Shown: positions 52,500 through 60,908 of the stretch, piece after piece
Numbering within the stretch: the stretch's first letter is position 1
Layout: each line of letters begins with the position of its first letter
DNA from: Flavobacterium sp. NRK1
GTDB lineage: Bacteria; Bacteroidota; Bacteroidia; Flavobacteriales; Flavobacteriaceae
Assembly (NCBI RefSeq): GCF_024054175.1
Contig: NZ_JAMXLA010000001.1
Coordinates: forward strand, 803,341-867,340
DNA length: 64,000 nucleotides
Direction of reading: 5' to 3'
The notes under the pieces: model-generated
What the model was told of the DNA's origin: nothing
The model's database searches: none
Seen by the model: the letters and a program-made list of their open reading frames with translations, nothing else
Position numbers and translations under genes: made by a program

Positions 52500-53477
52500 T
52501 TAAAAATCGGCGTCAAAGCTAATTTTTTGCGAATCACCTTCATTTTTGATAACTCCCGCTTTCTGGTATTCAGAAACTCTTTTCTCAAAGAAGTTAGTTT
52601 TACCCTGAAGCGAAATCATATCCATAAAGTCAAACGGGTTACCCACGTTATATTGTCTTTCGCAGCCAAGCTCCACAAGCAGCCTGTCGGTTACAAACTC
52701 CAGGTACTGTGTCATCAGTACTGAATTCATTCCTATAAGGCTAACCGGAAGCGACTCGGTAATAAATTCTCTCTCAATATTTAATGCATCTATAAGAATT
52801 TCTTTAATCCTGTCTTTAGACACTTTGTTTATAAGGTGATGATTATGCAAATGCACTGCAAAATCACAATGAACACCTTCATCTCTTGAAATTAATTCGT
52901 TAGAAAAGGTAAGTCCCGGCATAAGCCCGCGCTTTTTAAGCCAGAAAATAGAACAAAATGCCCCTGAAAAGAAAATGCCTTCTACAGCTGCAAAAGCAAT
53001 AAGCCTTTCAGCAAACGAGTCAGACTCTATCCATTTAAGTGCCCATTCTGCTTTTTTCTTAATTGCAGGAAATACTTCAATAGCATGAAACAGCTCATTT
53101 TTCTCCGTTTCATCTTTAACATAGGTATCTATTAGAAGAGAATATGTTTCACTATGGATATTTTCCATCATGATCTGGAAACCATAGAAAAACTTAGCTT
53201 CTGCATACTGCACCTCATTTACAAAGTTTTCTGCAAGATTTTCGTTCACTATACCGTCAGATGCTGCAAAAAAGGCAAGAATGTGCTTAATAAAATATTT
53301 TTCATCTTCGCTAAGCTTGGTGTTCCAGTCGTTAAGATCCTGATGAAGGTCAATTTCTTCAGCCGTCCAGAAACTCGCCTCCATTTTTTTGTACCAATCC
53401 CATATATCATGATGTTTTATAGGGAAGATCACAAAACGGTTTTTGTTTTCCTGTAAAATAGGTTCAATTGCAGACAT
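52500..53477 (-). CDS. nrdB: class Ia ribonucleotide reductase, beta subunit
   Basis: A 325-residue radical subunit, close to the eukaryote-type R2. Di-iron ligands are visible: Asp74 in [10 protein letters not shown], Glu105 and His108 in MENIH, and the radical Tyr112 in HSETYSLL, with the second set in [11 protein letters not shown] and [10 protein letters not shown]. It supplies the tyrosyl radical to NrdA. The C-terminal tail KISFDADF docks on NrdA. The upstream region holds two NrdR-box-like palindromes. Confidence 0.97.
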   Translation of the reverse strand: MSAIEPILQENKNRFVIFPIKHHDIWDWYKKMEASFWTAEEIDLHQDLNDWNTKLSEDEKYFIKHILAFFAASDGIVNENLAENFVNEVQYAEAKFFYGFQIMMENIHSETYSLLIDTYVKDETEKNELFHAIEVFPAIKKKAEWALKWIESDSFAERLIAFAAVEGIFFSGAFCSIFWLKKRGLMPGLTFSNELISRDEGVHCDFAVHLHNHHLINKVSKDRIKEILIDALNIEREFITESLPVSLIGMNSVLMTQYLEFVTDRLLVELGCERQYNVGNPFDFMDMISLQGKTNFFEKRVSEYQKAGVIKNEGDSQKISFDADF

Positions 53478-53566
53478 ATTGTTTTGACTTTTATAGTATT
53501 AAAGAATAGATGACATTGTCGTAAGGGGGAATACAAAGATTGGCATTTGAATTAAAAAATGAAAGC

Positions 53567-53574
53567 CAAACTTA
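53567..53574 (-). promoter_or_regulatory. -7 promoter box for nrdB-nrdA
   Basis: On the minus strand TAAGTTTG fits TAnnTTTG; the leader to the ATG at 53477 would be about 84 nt. Confidence 0.5.
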
Positions 53575-53634
53575 TTCACAATTGACTATAGTTTTTAACA
53601 ACAGAAAAATTCTTACAACAACCCGCTATATTTG

Positions 53635-53659
53635 CAATATATTGATTTACAATATATTG
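53635..53659. promoter_or_regulatory. two NrdR-box-like palindromes upstream of nrdB
   Basis: CAATATATTG occurs twice (53635-53644 and 53650-53659), centres 15 bases apart, within a larger GCAATATATTG/CAATATATTGC dyad. Each copy is itself a perfect palindrome and matches the core CwATATATwG of NrdR boxes. They lie 60-90 bases upstream of the predicted nrdB -7 box. Confidence 0.5.
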
Positions 53660-53722
53660 CAAAACATAAATATAACGATTTTTTCGTAAAAAACAGAGTG
53701 AAAACGTATGTTTTTAAAGGTA

Positions 53723-54310
53723 TTAACGTCTTCTTTGCACAGGGTTATCTTTAAGCTCGGCAGCTACCTTTTCAAGTTCGGCATACCAATCTTCACCAAA
53801 GCGGCGAATAAGCGCTTCCTTAACAAATTTATAAACGGGCACTTCAAGTTCTTTACCTAAAGAGCAGGCATCGTCACAAATATCCCATTTGTCATAATTT
53901 ACCGCAGCAAATTCTGTAAAGTCTTTTATACGGATAGGATATAAATGACACGACACAGGTTTTTTCCAGTCAATCAAACCCTGATTATAAGCCTGTTCAA
54001 TGCCGCAAAGCGCAGTTTTACCGTCAAAAATTACATAAGCGCAATCTTTATTATCAATAAGCGGCGTTTCAAGATCGCCATCGGTTCCTTTAACCCATGT
54101 TCCCTGAGCCTCTATCGCAGCAATACCTTCTTTTCTTAAAAAAGATTTTACTTTATGATATACAGCCTCCAGTATTCCGGTTTCCTCTTCATTCAGCGGC
54201 GCACCCGCATCACCATCTACACAACAAGCCCCTTTGCAGGCAGAAAGATTGCAAACGAACTCTTTTTCCAGTATGTCTTCAGACACTATTGTTTTACCCA
54301 GTTGAAACAT
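53723..54310 (-). CDS. DUF3109 family protein (Cys-rich, probable zinc or Fe-S binding)
   Basis: A 195-residue protein started at ATG 54310 (MFQLGKTIVSEDILEKEFVC); an upstream TTG would add 14 residues. It has the family Cys pattern VCNLSACKGACC (residues 19-30), then ALCGIEQA, VSCHLYPIRI and CDDACSLG, a set of conserved Cys likely to bind a metal centre. Function is unknown. It is monocistronic, facing a divergent marC. Confidence 0.88.
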   Translation of the reverse strand: MFQLGKTIVSEDILEKEFVCNLSACKGACCVDGDAGAPLNEEETGILEAVYHKVKSFLRKEGIAAIEAQGTWVKGTDGDLETPLIDNKDCAYVIFDGKTALCGIEQAYNQGLIDWKKPVSCHLYPIRIKDFTEFAAVNYDKWDICDDACSLGKELEVPVYKFVKEALIRRFGEDWYAELEKVAAELKDNPVQRRR

Positions 54311-54371
54311 GCCGCAAAGATAAACAAAGTTAGCAATATTGGGAGTAGCCAAAATCCTGTAAAATTGTTTG

Positions 54372-54399
54372 TTGCTGTTAATTATTAAGGGTAATTTTG
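54372..54399 (+). promoter_or_regulatory. promoter of the MarC gene
   Basis: TTG (54372-54374) and TAATTTTG (54392-54399) with 17 bases between; the leader to the ATG at 54419 is about 13 nt. Confidence 0.6.
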
Positions 54400-54418
54400 C
54401 CGATTAAAATATTTAGCA

Positions 54419-54994
54419 ATGGGATTTGACTGGAAAGAAATATTTACTATAAGTATGGTGCTGTTTGCAGTGATCGATATAATAGGCAGCGTTCCTATTA
54501 TTGTAGACCTGCGAAACAAACTTGGCCACATACAGTCCGAAAAAGCATCTATAGTAGCTATGGTTATTATGATAGTTTTTCTTTTTGTAGGAGAAGAAAT
54601 ACTTAAACTTATTGGTATAGATGCCAGCTCATTTGCCGTTGCAGGCTCATTTGTGCTTTTCTTTCTTGCCCTCGAAATGATTTTAGGCATACGCCTTTAT
54701 AAAGAAGACAGCCCCAGTACAGCCTCTATTGTACCCATAGCTTTTCCGCTTATTGCAGGGGCAGGAACTATGACTACACTGCTTTCCTTAAGGGCTGAAT
54801 ATGAAAAAATAAATATTATTATTGCTATAATAATAAATATTATTGTTGTTTACGCTGTACTAAAATCTTCTTCGCGCATAGAAAAAGTACTTGGCGTTAA
54901 CGGGCTTAGCGTAATAAGAAAAGTTTTTGGAGTAATTTTGCTTGCCATAGCTGTTAAATTATTTGCAGCTAATGTTAAACAATTGTTTCTGTAA
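54419..54994 (+). CDS. MarC family membrane protein
   Basis: A 191-residue inner-membrane protein with about six hydrophobic segments; MVLFAVIDIIGSVPIIVDL opens the fold and the GAGTMTTLLSL segment is conserved. MarC proteins have no confirmed substrate and are no longer linked to multiple antibiotic resistance. It precedes a small membrane protein by 74 bases. Confidence 0.9.
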   Translation: MGFDWKEIFTISMVLFAVIDIIGSVPIIVDLRNKLGHIQSEKASIVAMVIMIVFLFVGEEILKLIGIDASSFAVAGSFVLFFLALEMILGIRLYKEDSPSTASIVPIAFPLIAGAGTMTTLLSLRAEYEKINIIIAIIINIIVVYAVLKSSSRIEKVLGVNGLSVIRKVFGVILLAIAVKLFAANVKQLFL

Positions 54995-55068
54995 TAATTA
55001 TATTTCTTAAATTCACGCACTAAAAACCAACCTTACTACTCACTACATTATTCTAAGAACTCTAAACA

Positions 55069-55266
55069 ATGAAAATTTTTATTTACATTTTAATAGTACT
55101 TGCACTTGCACTTATAGTATTTAACATTACCCTTCTTGATTTTAATAACATTTTCAGAGGCGACAGTCTTGTAGCATTAATAGGCATTGTAGCTTCATTG
55201 TGTGCTGTTTGCATACTGTTTATTTTTAAAGCTTCTAAGAATATTGAAGAAAAAACAAGACACTAA
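55069..55266 (+). CDS. 65-residue membrane protein of unknown function
   Basis: Two membrane helices (about residues 3-20 and 35-53) with a short loop and a charged C-terminal tail (KASKNIEEKTRH). It starts 74 bases after marC and ends 2 bases before the flavoprotein gene, so it is translationally linked to the latter. No family recognised. Confidence 0.65.
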   Translation: MKIFIYILIVLALALIVFNITLLDFNNIFRGDSLVALIGIVASLCAVCILFIFKASKNIEEKTRH

Positions 55267-55268
55267 AT

Positions 55269-55877
55269 ATGTTTGACGTTTTAATTATTGGTGGTGGCGT
55301 TTCAGGCGTATCATGCGCGCTTATTATAGGTTCTGCACTAAAAAGGCCGTATGCCGAAGGCAAAAAAGCAGGAATATTTACCCATCAGAAATCAACTTCT
55401 TTACAAGATGCACTTTTTAACAATGCTTATGGCATTCCTGCCGGAACGCTAGGATCAACCCTTATGGAAACCAGTCTTAGTCAGTTAAGTTCATTATATC
55501 CGGAAATGGAACAAATAGCAAACGAAAAAGTAATGAGTATTGAAGGTGAGGCGGGAAATTTTACAGTTACAACAAACAAAAGTTCATATAAAACAAAAGC
55601 TGTAGTTGTTGCTATTGGATCTGCGGGCACATTTGCCATAGAGGGCCTTATGGATTATGTAATCCCTCATAAAAAAGCCATTCCTGAAAAAAACCGGATT
55701 CAGCTTAAAAACGAAGACCACCTGGTAGCCGAAGGCATTTATGCTGTAGGTACACTTGCAGGCCATCGCAGCCAGCTTGCCATTGCGGCAGGAAGCGGTG
55801 CGGCAGTAGGCACAGACATTCTTACTTTGTGGAATGACGGCAAGCAGACTCAATATCACGATAGTATCAGAAAATAA
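55269..55877 (+). CDS. one-domain FAD-dependent oxidoreductase
   Basis: A 202-residue flavoprotein. The FAD-binding GGGVSG motif is at residues 8-13, and the C-terminal FAD segment IYAVGTLAGHRSQLAIAAGSG matches thioredoxin-reductase-like enzymes. It is about 100 residues shorter than TrxB: no second GxGxxG NAD(P)H domain and no CxxC are seen, so it may be an incomplete reductase that works with another protein. It follows the 65-residue membrane protein by 2 bases. Confidence 0.8.
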   Translation: MFDVLIIGGGVSGVSCALIIGSALKRPYAEGKKAGIFTHQKSTSLQDALFNNAYGIPAGTLGSTLMETSLSQLSSLYPEMEQIANEKVMSIEGEAGNFTVTTNKSSYKTKAVVVAIGSAGTFAIEGLMDYVIPHKKAIPEKNRIQLKNEDHLVAEGIYAVGTLAGHRSQLAIAAGSGAAVGTDILTLWNDGKQTQYHDSIRK

Positions 55878-55919
55878 TCAGATTGCAGCAGGCAAACAAA
55901 CTTCAATCTGACTCTTAAA

Positions 55920-55957
55920 ATACAAAAGCCCGAAATTCTATTTCGGGCTTTTGTATT
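55920..55957. terminator. bidirectional terminator between the flavoprotein and S41 peptidase genes
   Basis: ATACAAAAGCCCGAAAT pairs with ATTTCGGGCTTTTGTAT around TCT, a 17-bp stem. Confidence 0.93.
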
Positions 55958-56002
55958 TTATACTTAGGCATACTAGTAGTTACTAGTTATGAATGCTTTA
56001 AA

Positions 56003-57574
56003 CTATTTTGCCAGTACAGCTTTTACCATATTATCTTCTTTAAGTATCATTTCATAATATACTTTCTCGTTCAGCAACTGTCTTTCAAACTCGGCGGCCA
56101 GATAATGCTTCACTCTTTCTTTATGCTTATCAAGTTTAAAAACGAGTCCGTTTTTTGTCAGATACGCAGCAAAAGCCTTAAAGTATTTATCTGTATCCAT
56201 TACTTTTTCTGTAATACGGGCAGCGTTAAGGCCTTTAAATTCTTTTCTTTCTTTATCAAGCTGTTCAAACACAAAATAGCTTACTATACCACTTTGCATT
56301 ATCATAGTTACTGCCTCATCGCCGTGCTTACCTTCTAATGGCACAAACATATCGGGTATAATACCGCCCCCTCCGTATACAATACGGCCCTTAGTCGTTT
56401 TAAATTTAAGCGTGTCGGCTATTTTAATACTATCGGCAGCATACAATTCACCACTTTCAAAACGCTTCTCAAAATCATTAAAATATTCGTCACCACCATG
56501 ATCATAACTTCTTTGTATGGACCTGCCCGATGGCGTATAATACCGGGCTACAGTAAGTCTTACAGCACTGCCGTCACCCAAAGGCATTTCTCTCTGCACA
56601 AGCCCTTTACCAAAAGAGCGTCTGCCTACAATAGTACCCCTGTCGTTGTCCTGAATAGCTCCGGCAAGTATCTCACTGGCAGAAGCACTATTTTCATTTA
56701 TTAAGATATAAAGCTTACCGTTTTCAAAATCGCCTTTTTTAGTAGCATAAGTTTTGTCTTCGCGGTTCTTTTTGTTTTTCGTCTTTACTATAAGTTCTCC
56801 GTCTTTCAAAAATTCATCGGCTATCTGAACCGCCTTTTCAAGATATCCCCCGCCGTTATCGCGCAAATCAACAATCAGCTCTGTTGCTCCCTGCGCTTTA
56901 AGGTTAATCAAGGCCCTGTGAAATTCATCATAAGTAGTTTCAGCAAAACGGTTCACTTTTATATACCCTGTATTTTTACCGGCCATAACAGCGGCATCTA
57001 CACTTTTTATGGGCACAATATCACGCTGAACATCTATATTGAATTTTTTATTTTCACTTTTCCTGAAAATAGTAAGCCTTACCTTAGAACCCTCTTCTCC
57101 TTTTAACTTTGAGAAAAGCGTATCGTTAGGTAGTTTTCGCCCAAAAAGCTTAGTATTATCTGCAAATAATATCCGGTCACCCGATTTTATACCGGCTCTT
57201 TCAGACGGGCCTCCCGGAATAGGCTTAATAACCGCTACAGAATCTTTATACATATAAAAATTGACTCCGATACCCACAAAATCACCTTTCATACTCTGAG
57301 CAACCTGTTCCATCTCATTTTTTGCAATATAAACGGAGTGCGGATCCAGCTTTTCGAGTATGCTGTTTACAGTAATATCTACAATAGAGTCGGTATTAAT
57401 ATCATCTACATATTCACGGTCAATAAAGTCTATAAGTTTGTTAAGCTTACTTTTATTAGCACTATAAATCATTCCGCGCTGTGTTGACGGAAAATCTAAA
57501 AAACTGCCAATAAGCAGTCCTGCCGCAAGCGCGACCGATAAAGCAATAGGTAAATATATTCTGTTAATTTTCAT
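56003..57574 (-). CDS. S41 family C-terminal processing peptidase
   Basis: A 523-residue exported protease. One N-terminal hydrophobic segment (residues 7-28) serves as signal or anchor. A PDZ domain lies at about residues 85-170 (GIKSGDRILFADN), and the S41 catalytic region has NENSASASEILAGAIQDN (catalytic Ser) and RRSFGKGLVQ (catalytic Lys). Such enzymes trim periplasmic proteins from their C-termini. The gene overlaps the start-side dCMP deaminase gene by 11 bases. Confidence 0.95.
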   Translation of the reverse strand: MKINRIYLPIALSVALAAGLLIGSFLDFPSTQRGMIYSANKSKLNKLIDFIDREYVDDINTDSIVDITVNSILEKLDPHSVYIAKNEMEQVAQSMKGDFVGIGVNFYMYKDSVAVIKPIPGGPSERAGIKSGDRILFADNTKLFGRKLPNDTLFSKLKGEEGSKVRLTIFRKSENKKFNIDVQRDIVPIKSVDAAVMAGKNTGYIKVNRFAETTYDEFHRALINLKAQGATELIVDLRDNGGGYLEKAVQIADEFLKDGELIVKTKNKKNREDKTYATKKGDFENGKLYILINENSASASEILAGAIQDNDRGTIVGRRSFGKGLVQREMPLGDGSAVRLTVARYYTPSGRSIQRSYDHGGDEYFNDFEKRFESGELYAADSIKIADTLKFKTTKGRIVYGGGGIIPDMFVPLEGKHGDEAVTMIMQSGIVSYFVFEQLDKERKEFKGLNAARITEKVMDTDKYFKAFAAYLTKNGLVFKLDKHKERVKHYLAAEFERQLLNEKVYYEMILKEDNMVKAVLAK

Positions 57575-58010
57575 TTATATCAGCTTCCAGATTGGCTATA
57601 TGTGCCACTTCTACTCCCGCCTTAAGTAAAAAGTCTATACCTGAATTATCTTTATAACCTTCAAGGTAAACAACCCTTGTTATTCCCGCCTGATGAATAA
57701 GCTTACTACAATCTTTACAGGGAGACATGGTAATATATAATGTTGCGCCTTCGCAAGATTGTGTAGAGCGGGCCACTTTTAATATAGCGTTAGCTTCGGC
57801 ATGCAGTACATACCATTTGGTAAGCCCTTCCTCATCTTCACAGCAGTTCTCAAAACCCGAGGGTGTACCATTGTAGCCATCAGATATTATCATTCTGTCT
57901 TTAACAATAATTGCGCCAACTTTTTTACGCCTGCAATATGATAACTGCCCCCATTCTCTGGCAATTCTTAAATAAGCCTTATCATATTTATTCTGTTTTC
58001 TCTCTTTCAT
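57564..58010 (-). CDS. deoxycytidylate deaminase (dCMP deaminase, ComEB-like)
   Basis: A 148-residue zinc deaminase: HAEANAI near residues 71-77 and the Cys pair in MSPCKDCSKLI near 95-105. The insertion GYNGTPSGFENCCEDEEG with its extra Cys residues is typical of dCMP deaminases, which feed dUMP to thymidylate synthase. It overlaps the S41 peptidase gene by 11 bases. Confidence 0.92.
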   Translation of the reverse strand: MKERKQNKYDKAYLRIAREWGQLSYCRRKKVGAIIVKDRMIISDGYNGTPSGFENCCEDEEGLTKWYVLHAEANAILKVARSTQSCEGATLYITMSPCKDCSKLIHQAGITRVVYLEGYKDNSGIDFLLKAGVEVAHIANLEADINEN

Positions 58011-58035
58011 TACAAAGCAATGAACCGCATATACT

Positions 58036-58043
58036 CAAATATA
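58036..58043 (-). promoter_or_regulatory. -7 promoter box for the dCMP deaminase-S41 operon
   Basis: On the minus strand TATATTTG fits TAnnTTTG; the leader to the ATG at 58010 is about 20 nt. Confidence 0.55.
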
Positions 58044-58073
58044 AGTATTGGCAGCCCGTATAAAGTTAAAAAA

Positions 58074-58664
58074 TTACCAAAATTTATTACCTATAATCAT
58101 AGGCACTACAATACCTGCTACAAAGGCCGACATGATAAGCACCCAGTCGCGCCTAGATACCCTGAAAAATTCCTGAAGTATATAGCCAATTATTAACACA
58201 CAAATTACTATAATTACCTGGGCAGCTTCAATACCTAATGCAAACTCCAGCAAAGGCAGCATTTTATTGTCGGCATTTTTATCTAATACCAACTTAAAAT
58301 AATTAGAAAACCCAAGCCCGTGTATTATACCAAAAAACAAAGTTGTTATTGCTATAAAATTTACAGTGTTGTTTCTAGATGCTTTTTTACCAAGTTTTAC
58401 AATGTTGTAAATAGCCGCCGTCAATATGGTAATAGGTATAAGAAACTCTACCATTTTTGCATTTAAGCTTACTATGCTGTATACAGATAATATGAGCGAC
58501 AATGTATGCCCAATGGTAAAAAGGGTAACAAGCAGTATTACATTTTTCCAGTCCTTAAAGGTATAAGGCACTGTAAGCATAGCCAAAAACAGGATGTGAT
58601 CATATGCATTAATATCTAACACATGGTAAAGACCCGTTTCAAAATACAGCCAAAATTCTGACAT
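58074..58664 (-). CDS. HupE/UreJ-like membrane protein
   Basis: A 196-residue protein with about six hydrophobic segments. The first segment holds GLYHVLDINAYDHILFL and a later one FFGIIHGLGFSNYF, His-containing blocks of HupE/UreJ nickel or cobalt permeases. Length suits the HupE_UreJ_2 form that often travels without hydrogenase genes. No urease or hydrogenase is nearby, so metal transport is inferred. Confidence 0.85.
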   Translation of the reverse strand: MSEFWLYFETGLYHVLDINAYDHILFLAMLTVPYTFKDWKNVILLVTLFTIGHTLSLILSVYSIVSLNAKMVEFLIPITILTAAIYNIVKLGKKASRNNTVNFIAITTLFFGIIHGLGFSNYFKLVLDKNADNKMLPLLEFALGIEAAQVIIVICVLIIGYILQEFFRVSRRDWVLIMSAFVAGIVVPMIIGNKFW

Positions 58665-58798
58665 AATATTACCTATAATATTTAAAGCGTAAACTTACAT
58701 TTTTTTTCATAAACTTTTTCTTCCTGACAACGAGCAAAAAGGAACTTTTAATCCGATAAAATCTTTTTAAAAAATTATTTCAGCATGAAATATAGAAG

Positions 58799-58806
58799 TA
58801 TATTTG
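58799..58806 (+). promoter_or_regulatory. -7 promoter box for the TerB gene
   Basis: TATATTTG fits TAnnTTTG; leader to the ATG at 58831 about 18 nt. Confidence 0.6.
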
Positions 58807-58830
58807 CCGTAAAATATTAACAGAAAAAAT

Positions 58831-59262
58831 ATGTCTATTTCAGATCTATTCGATAGTGGATTTAAGAACAGGAATAAAGGGCATTTTTCTGCAATCGTAA
58901 GGGTTGCTATGGAAAATGGCCACCTAAGCACTGAAGAACGCCACTTTCTTGACAAATTAGCTAAAGAGCTTGAAATCTCTAATGATGAGTACAAGGAGAT
59001 TCTTGAAAACCCTTTAAGATACCCTATTAATCCGCCGTACTTGCATGTACACAGGCTGGAGCGTTTGTATGACCTTTCAAGAATGGTATATGCAGACCAT
59101 ATTCTTGGTCCGAGACAAAAAGAAATACTTACACGTTTTGCACTTGCATTAGGTTTTACACCGGGCAACGTACACTACATTGTTGACAAAGCTTTATCAT
59201 TACTTGTATTAAACGTAGATTTAGACACTTTTCTTTACGAAATGCAACACATGAACAAATAA
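58831..59262 (+). CDS. TerB family (tellurite resistance-like) protein
   Basis: A 143-residue all-helical protein: KGHFSAIVRVAMENGHLSTE with an acidic, metal-ligand-like ERHFLDKLAKELEIS, as in TerB and DjlA N-terminal domains. The family can bind divalent metals. No other ter genes are present, so a tellurite role is not implied. It is monocistronic and ends at a terminator. Confidence 0.85.
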   Translation: MSISDLFDSGFKNRNKGHFSAIVRVAMENGHLSTEERHFLDKLAKELEISNDEYKEILENPLRYPINPPYLHVHRLERLYDLSRMVYADHILGPRQKEILTRFALALGFTPGNVHYIVDKALSLLVLNVDLDTFLYEMQHMNK

Positions 59263-59290
59263 AAAATCCCGCATTTGCGGGATTTTTTAT
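59261..59290. terminator. bidirectional terminator between the TerB gene and fbp
   Basis: AAAAAATCCCGCA pairs with TGCGGGATTTTTT around a short loop. Confidence 0.9.
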
Positions 59291-59301
59291 TTTATCTAAG
59301 C

Positions 59302-60312
59302 CTATCTTCCATATTTGCCCATAAACTCTTCTGCTTTCTCTACCATGTTGTAGCTGCCACAGAAAAACGGCACACGCTGGTGCAATTCTGTAGGCTGAAT
59401 TTCCATAATGCGCCCAAAACCATCAGAGGCTTTTCCTCCTGCCTGTTCGGCAATAAAGGCCATCGGGTTGCATTCATACAACAATCTTAGTTTACCATTA
59501 GGTGCCTTAGAGCTTGTTGGGTATATATAAATACCGCCTTTTATCATATTACGGTGAATGTCTGACACCAGGCTACCGATGTATCTTGAAGTATAAGGCC
59601 TGTCGCCTTCTTCAAGCTGGCAGTACTTGATATAATCTTTAACCCCTTGCGGAAAGTGCACATAATTCCCTTCATTAATAGAATAAATAGTTCCATCTTT
59701 AGGAAAGGTAAGGTTAGGGTGAGAAAGGTAAAAAGTACCAATAGCCGGGTTAAGGGTAAATCCGTTTACTCCATTACCTGTAGTATATACCAGCATTGTA
59801 GATGTACCATAAATAACATAACCCGCTGCGACCTGACTTGTACCCGGTTGAAGGAAATCTTCAAGTGTTACAGGAGTACCTACAGGCGTTACCCTGCGGT
59901 AAACCGAGAATATAGTTCCTACAGATACATTAACATCTATATTTGATGAACCGTCAAGCGGATCCATAAGCACTACATATTTATTATTGTGTGCCCCGTC
60001 ATTACCTTTAATTGTAATAAAGTCGTCATTCTCTTCAGAGGCTATACCGCAAACAATTTCACGGTTTATAAGCGTCTGCATAAAAGTTTCATTGGCATAA
60101 ACATCCAGCTTCTGCTGATCTTCACCCTGAACATTCTGCTCTCCAAATTTACCTATTATATCTACCAGTCCGGCTTTATTAACCTTGTAGTTTACAACCT
60201 TAGCGGCAAGCCGTATTGAGTTGATAAGCCTTGATAATTCACCTGAAGAATATTTGAAATCTTCCTGCTTTTCAATTATAAATTCGCCAAGCGTTTTATT
60301 ACGTTCTTCCAT
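59302..60312 (-). CDS. fbp: class 1 fructose-1,6-bisphosphatase
   Basis: A 336-residue gluconeogenic enzyme, started at ATG 60312 ([13 protein letters not shown]); an upstream TTG adds 11 residues. Metal-binding blocks are intact: [30 protein letters not shown], and GGIYIYPTS with [20 protein letters not shown]. It is monocistronic and divergent from the GNAT gene, with a palindrome in the shared promoter region. Confidence 0.97.
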   Translation of the reverse strand: MEERNKTLGEFIIEKQEDFKYSSGELSRLINSIRLAAKVVNYKVNKAGLVDIIGKFGEQNVQGEDQQKLDVYANETFMQTLINREIVCGIASEENDDFITIKGNDGAHNNKYVVLMDPLDGSSNIDVNVSVGTIFSVYRRVTPVGTPVTLEDFLQPGTSQVAAGYVIYGTSTMLVYTTGNGVNGFTLNPAIGTFYLSHPNLTFPKDGTIYSINEGNYVHFPQGVKDYIKYCQLEEGDRPYTSRYIGSLVSDIHRNMIKGGIYIYPTSSKAPNGKLRLLYECNPMAFIAEQAGGKASDGFGRIMEIQPTELHQRVPFFCGSYNMVEKAEEFMGKYGR

Positions 60313-60401
60313 TACTATATCGTTGTAGTTGTGTTGAGGGCACAAATATCGATATTTTTGTGATATTAAAATAATTTATTATTTAGAAGCAATTTTGCGT
60401 G

Positions 60402-60409
60402 TATTTTTG
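60402..60409 (+). promoter_or_regulatory. -7 promoter box for the GNAT-aspartate kinase operon
   Basis: TATTTTTG fits TAnnTTTG; the predicted leader before the ATG at 60424 is under 10 nt. Confidence 0.55.
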
Positions 60410-60423
60410 CCCAAATTTTGCTC

Positions 60424-60897
60424 ATGTTAATACGAAAAGGACACATACAGGATGTACCCGCCATATTAGAACTTATAAAAGAACTGGCGGTTTTTGAAAA
60501 TGAACCCGATGCCGTAGTGGTAACCGAAAAAGAACTGGAGCGCGATGGATTTGGCAGCGCACCTTTATTTAAAACTTTTATTGCAGAAGTTAATAATGAA
60601 GTTGTGGGTATGGCACTTTTTTATTACCGTTACTCTACATGGAAAGGCAAAACAATACATCTGGAAGACCTGATAGTAAAAGAAGATAAACGCGGAACCG
60701 GAGCAGGCAGCGCACTTTATAAAGAAGTGATTAAGTTTGCCAGACAGGAAGGCGTACGCCGTGTAGAATGGGCAGTGCTTAACTGGAACACCCATGCCAT
60801 AGATTTTTACAAGCGATCTGGCGCTACTATATTTCAGGACTGGTTAACCGTTCAGATGGACGAAGAAGGAATTACAAAGTTTACAATAGATTTATAA
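60424..60897 (+). CDS. GNAT family N-acetyltransferase
   Basis: A 157-residue acetyltransferase, started at ATG 60424 (MLIRKGHIQDVPAILELIKE). The acetyl-CoA loop is in LIVKEDKRGTGAGSALYKEV (about residues 85-104), and VLNWNTHAIDFYKRSGAT follows. It resembles the diamine (spermidine/thialysine) acetyltransferase group (SAT-like), which is a suggestion only. It is 11 bases upstream of the aspartate kinase gene, probably co-transcribed. Confidence 0.88.
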   Translation: MLIRKGHIQDVPAILELIKELAVFENEPDAVVVTEKELERDGFGSAPLFKTFIAEVNNEVVGMALFYYRYSTWKGKTIHLEDLIVKEDKRGTGAGSALYKEVIKFARQEGVRRVEWAVLNWNTHAIDFYKRSGATIFQDWLTVQMDEEGITKFTIDL

Positions 60898-60908
60898 ACA
60901 TTTTCAGA

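Noticed and set aside
58767..59168. 133-codon minus-strand frame
   Set aside because: It is antisense to the TerB gene, with a low-complexity Ser/Leu composition and no domain.
58831..59262. tellurite resistance operon
   Set aside because: Only a lone TerB-domain protein is present; no terZ, terC, terD or similar gene is nearby.
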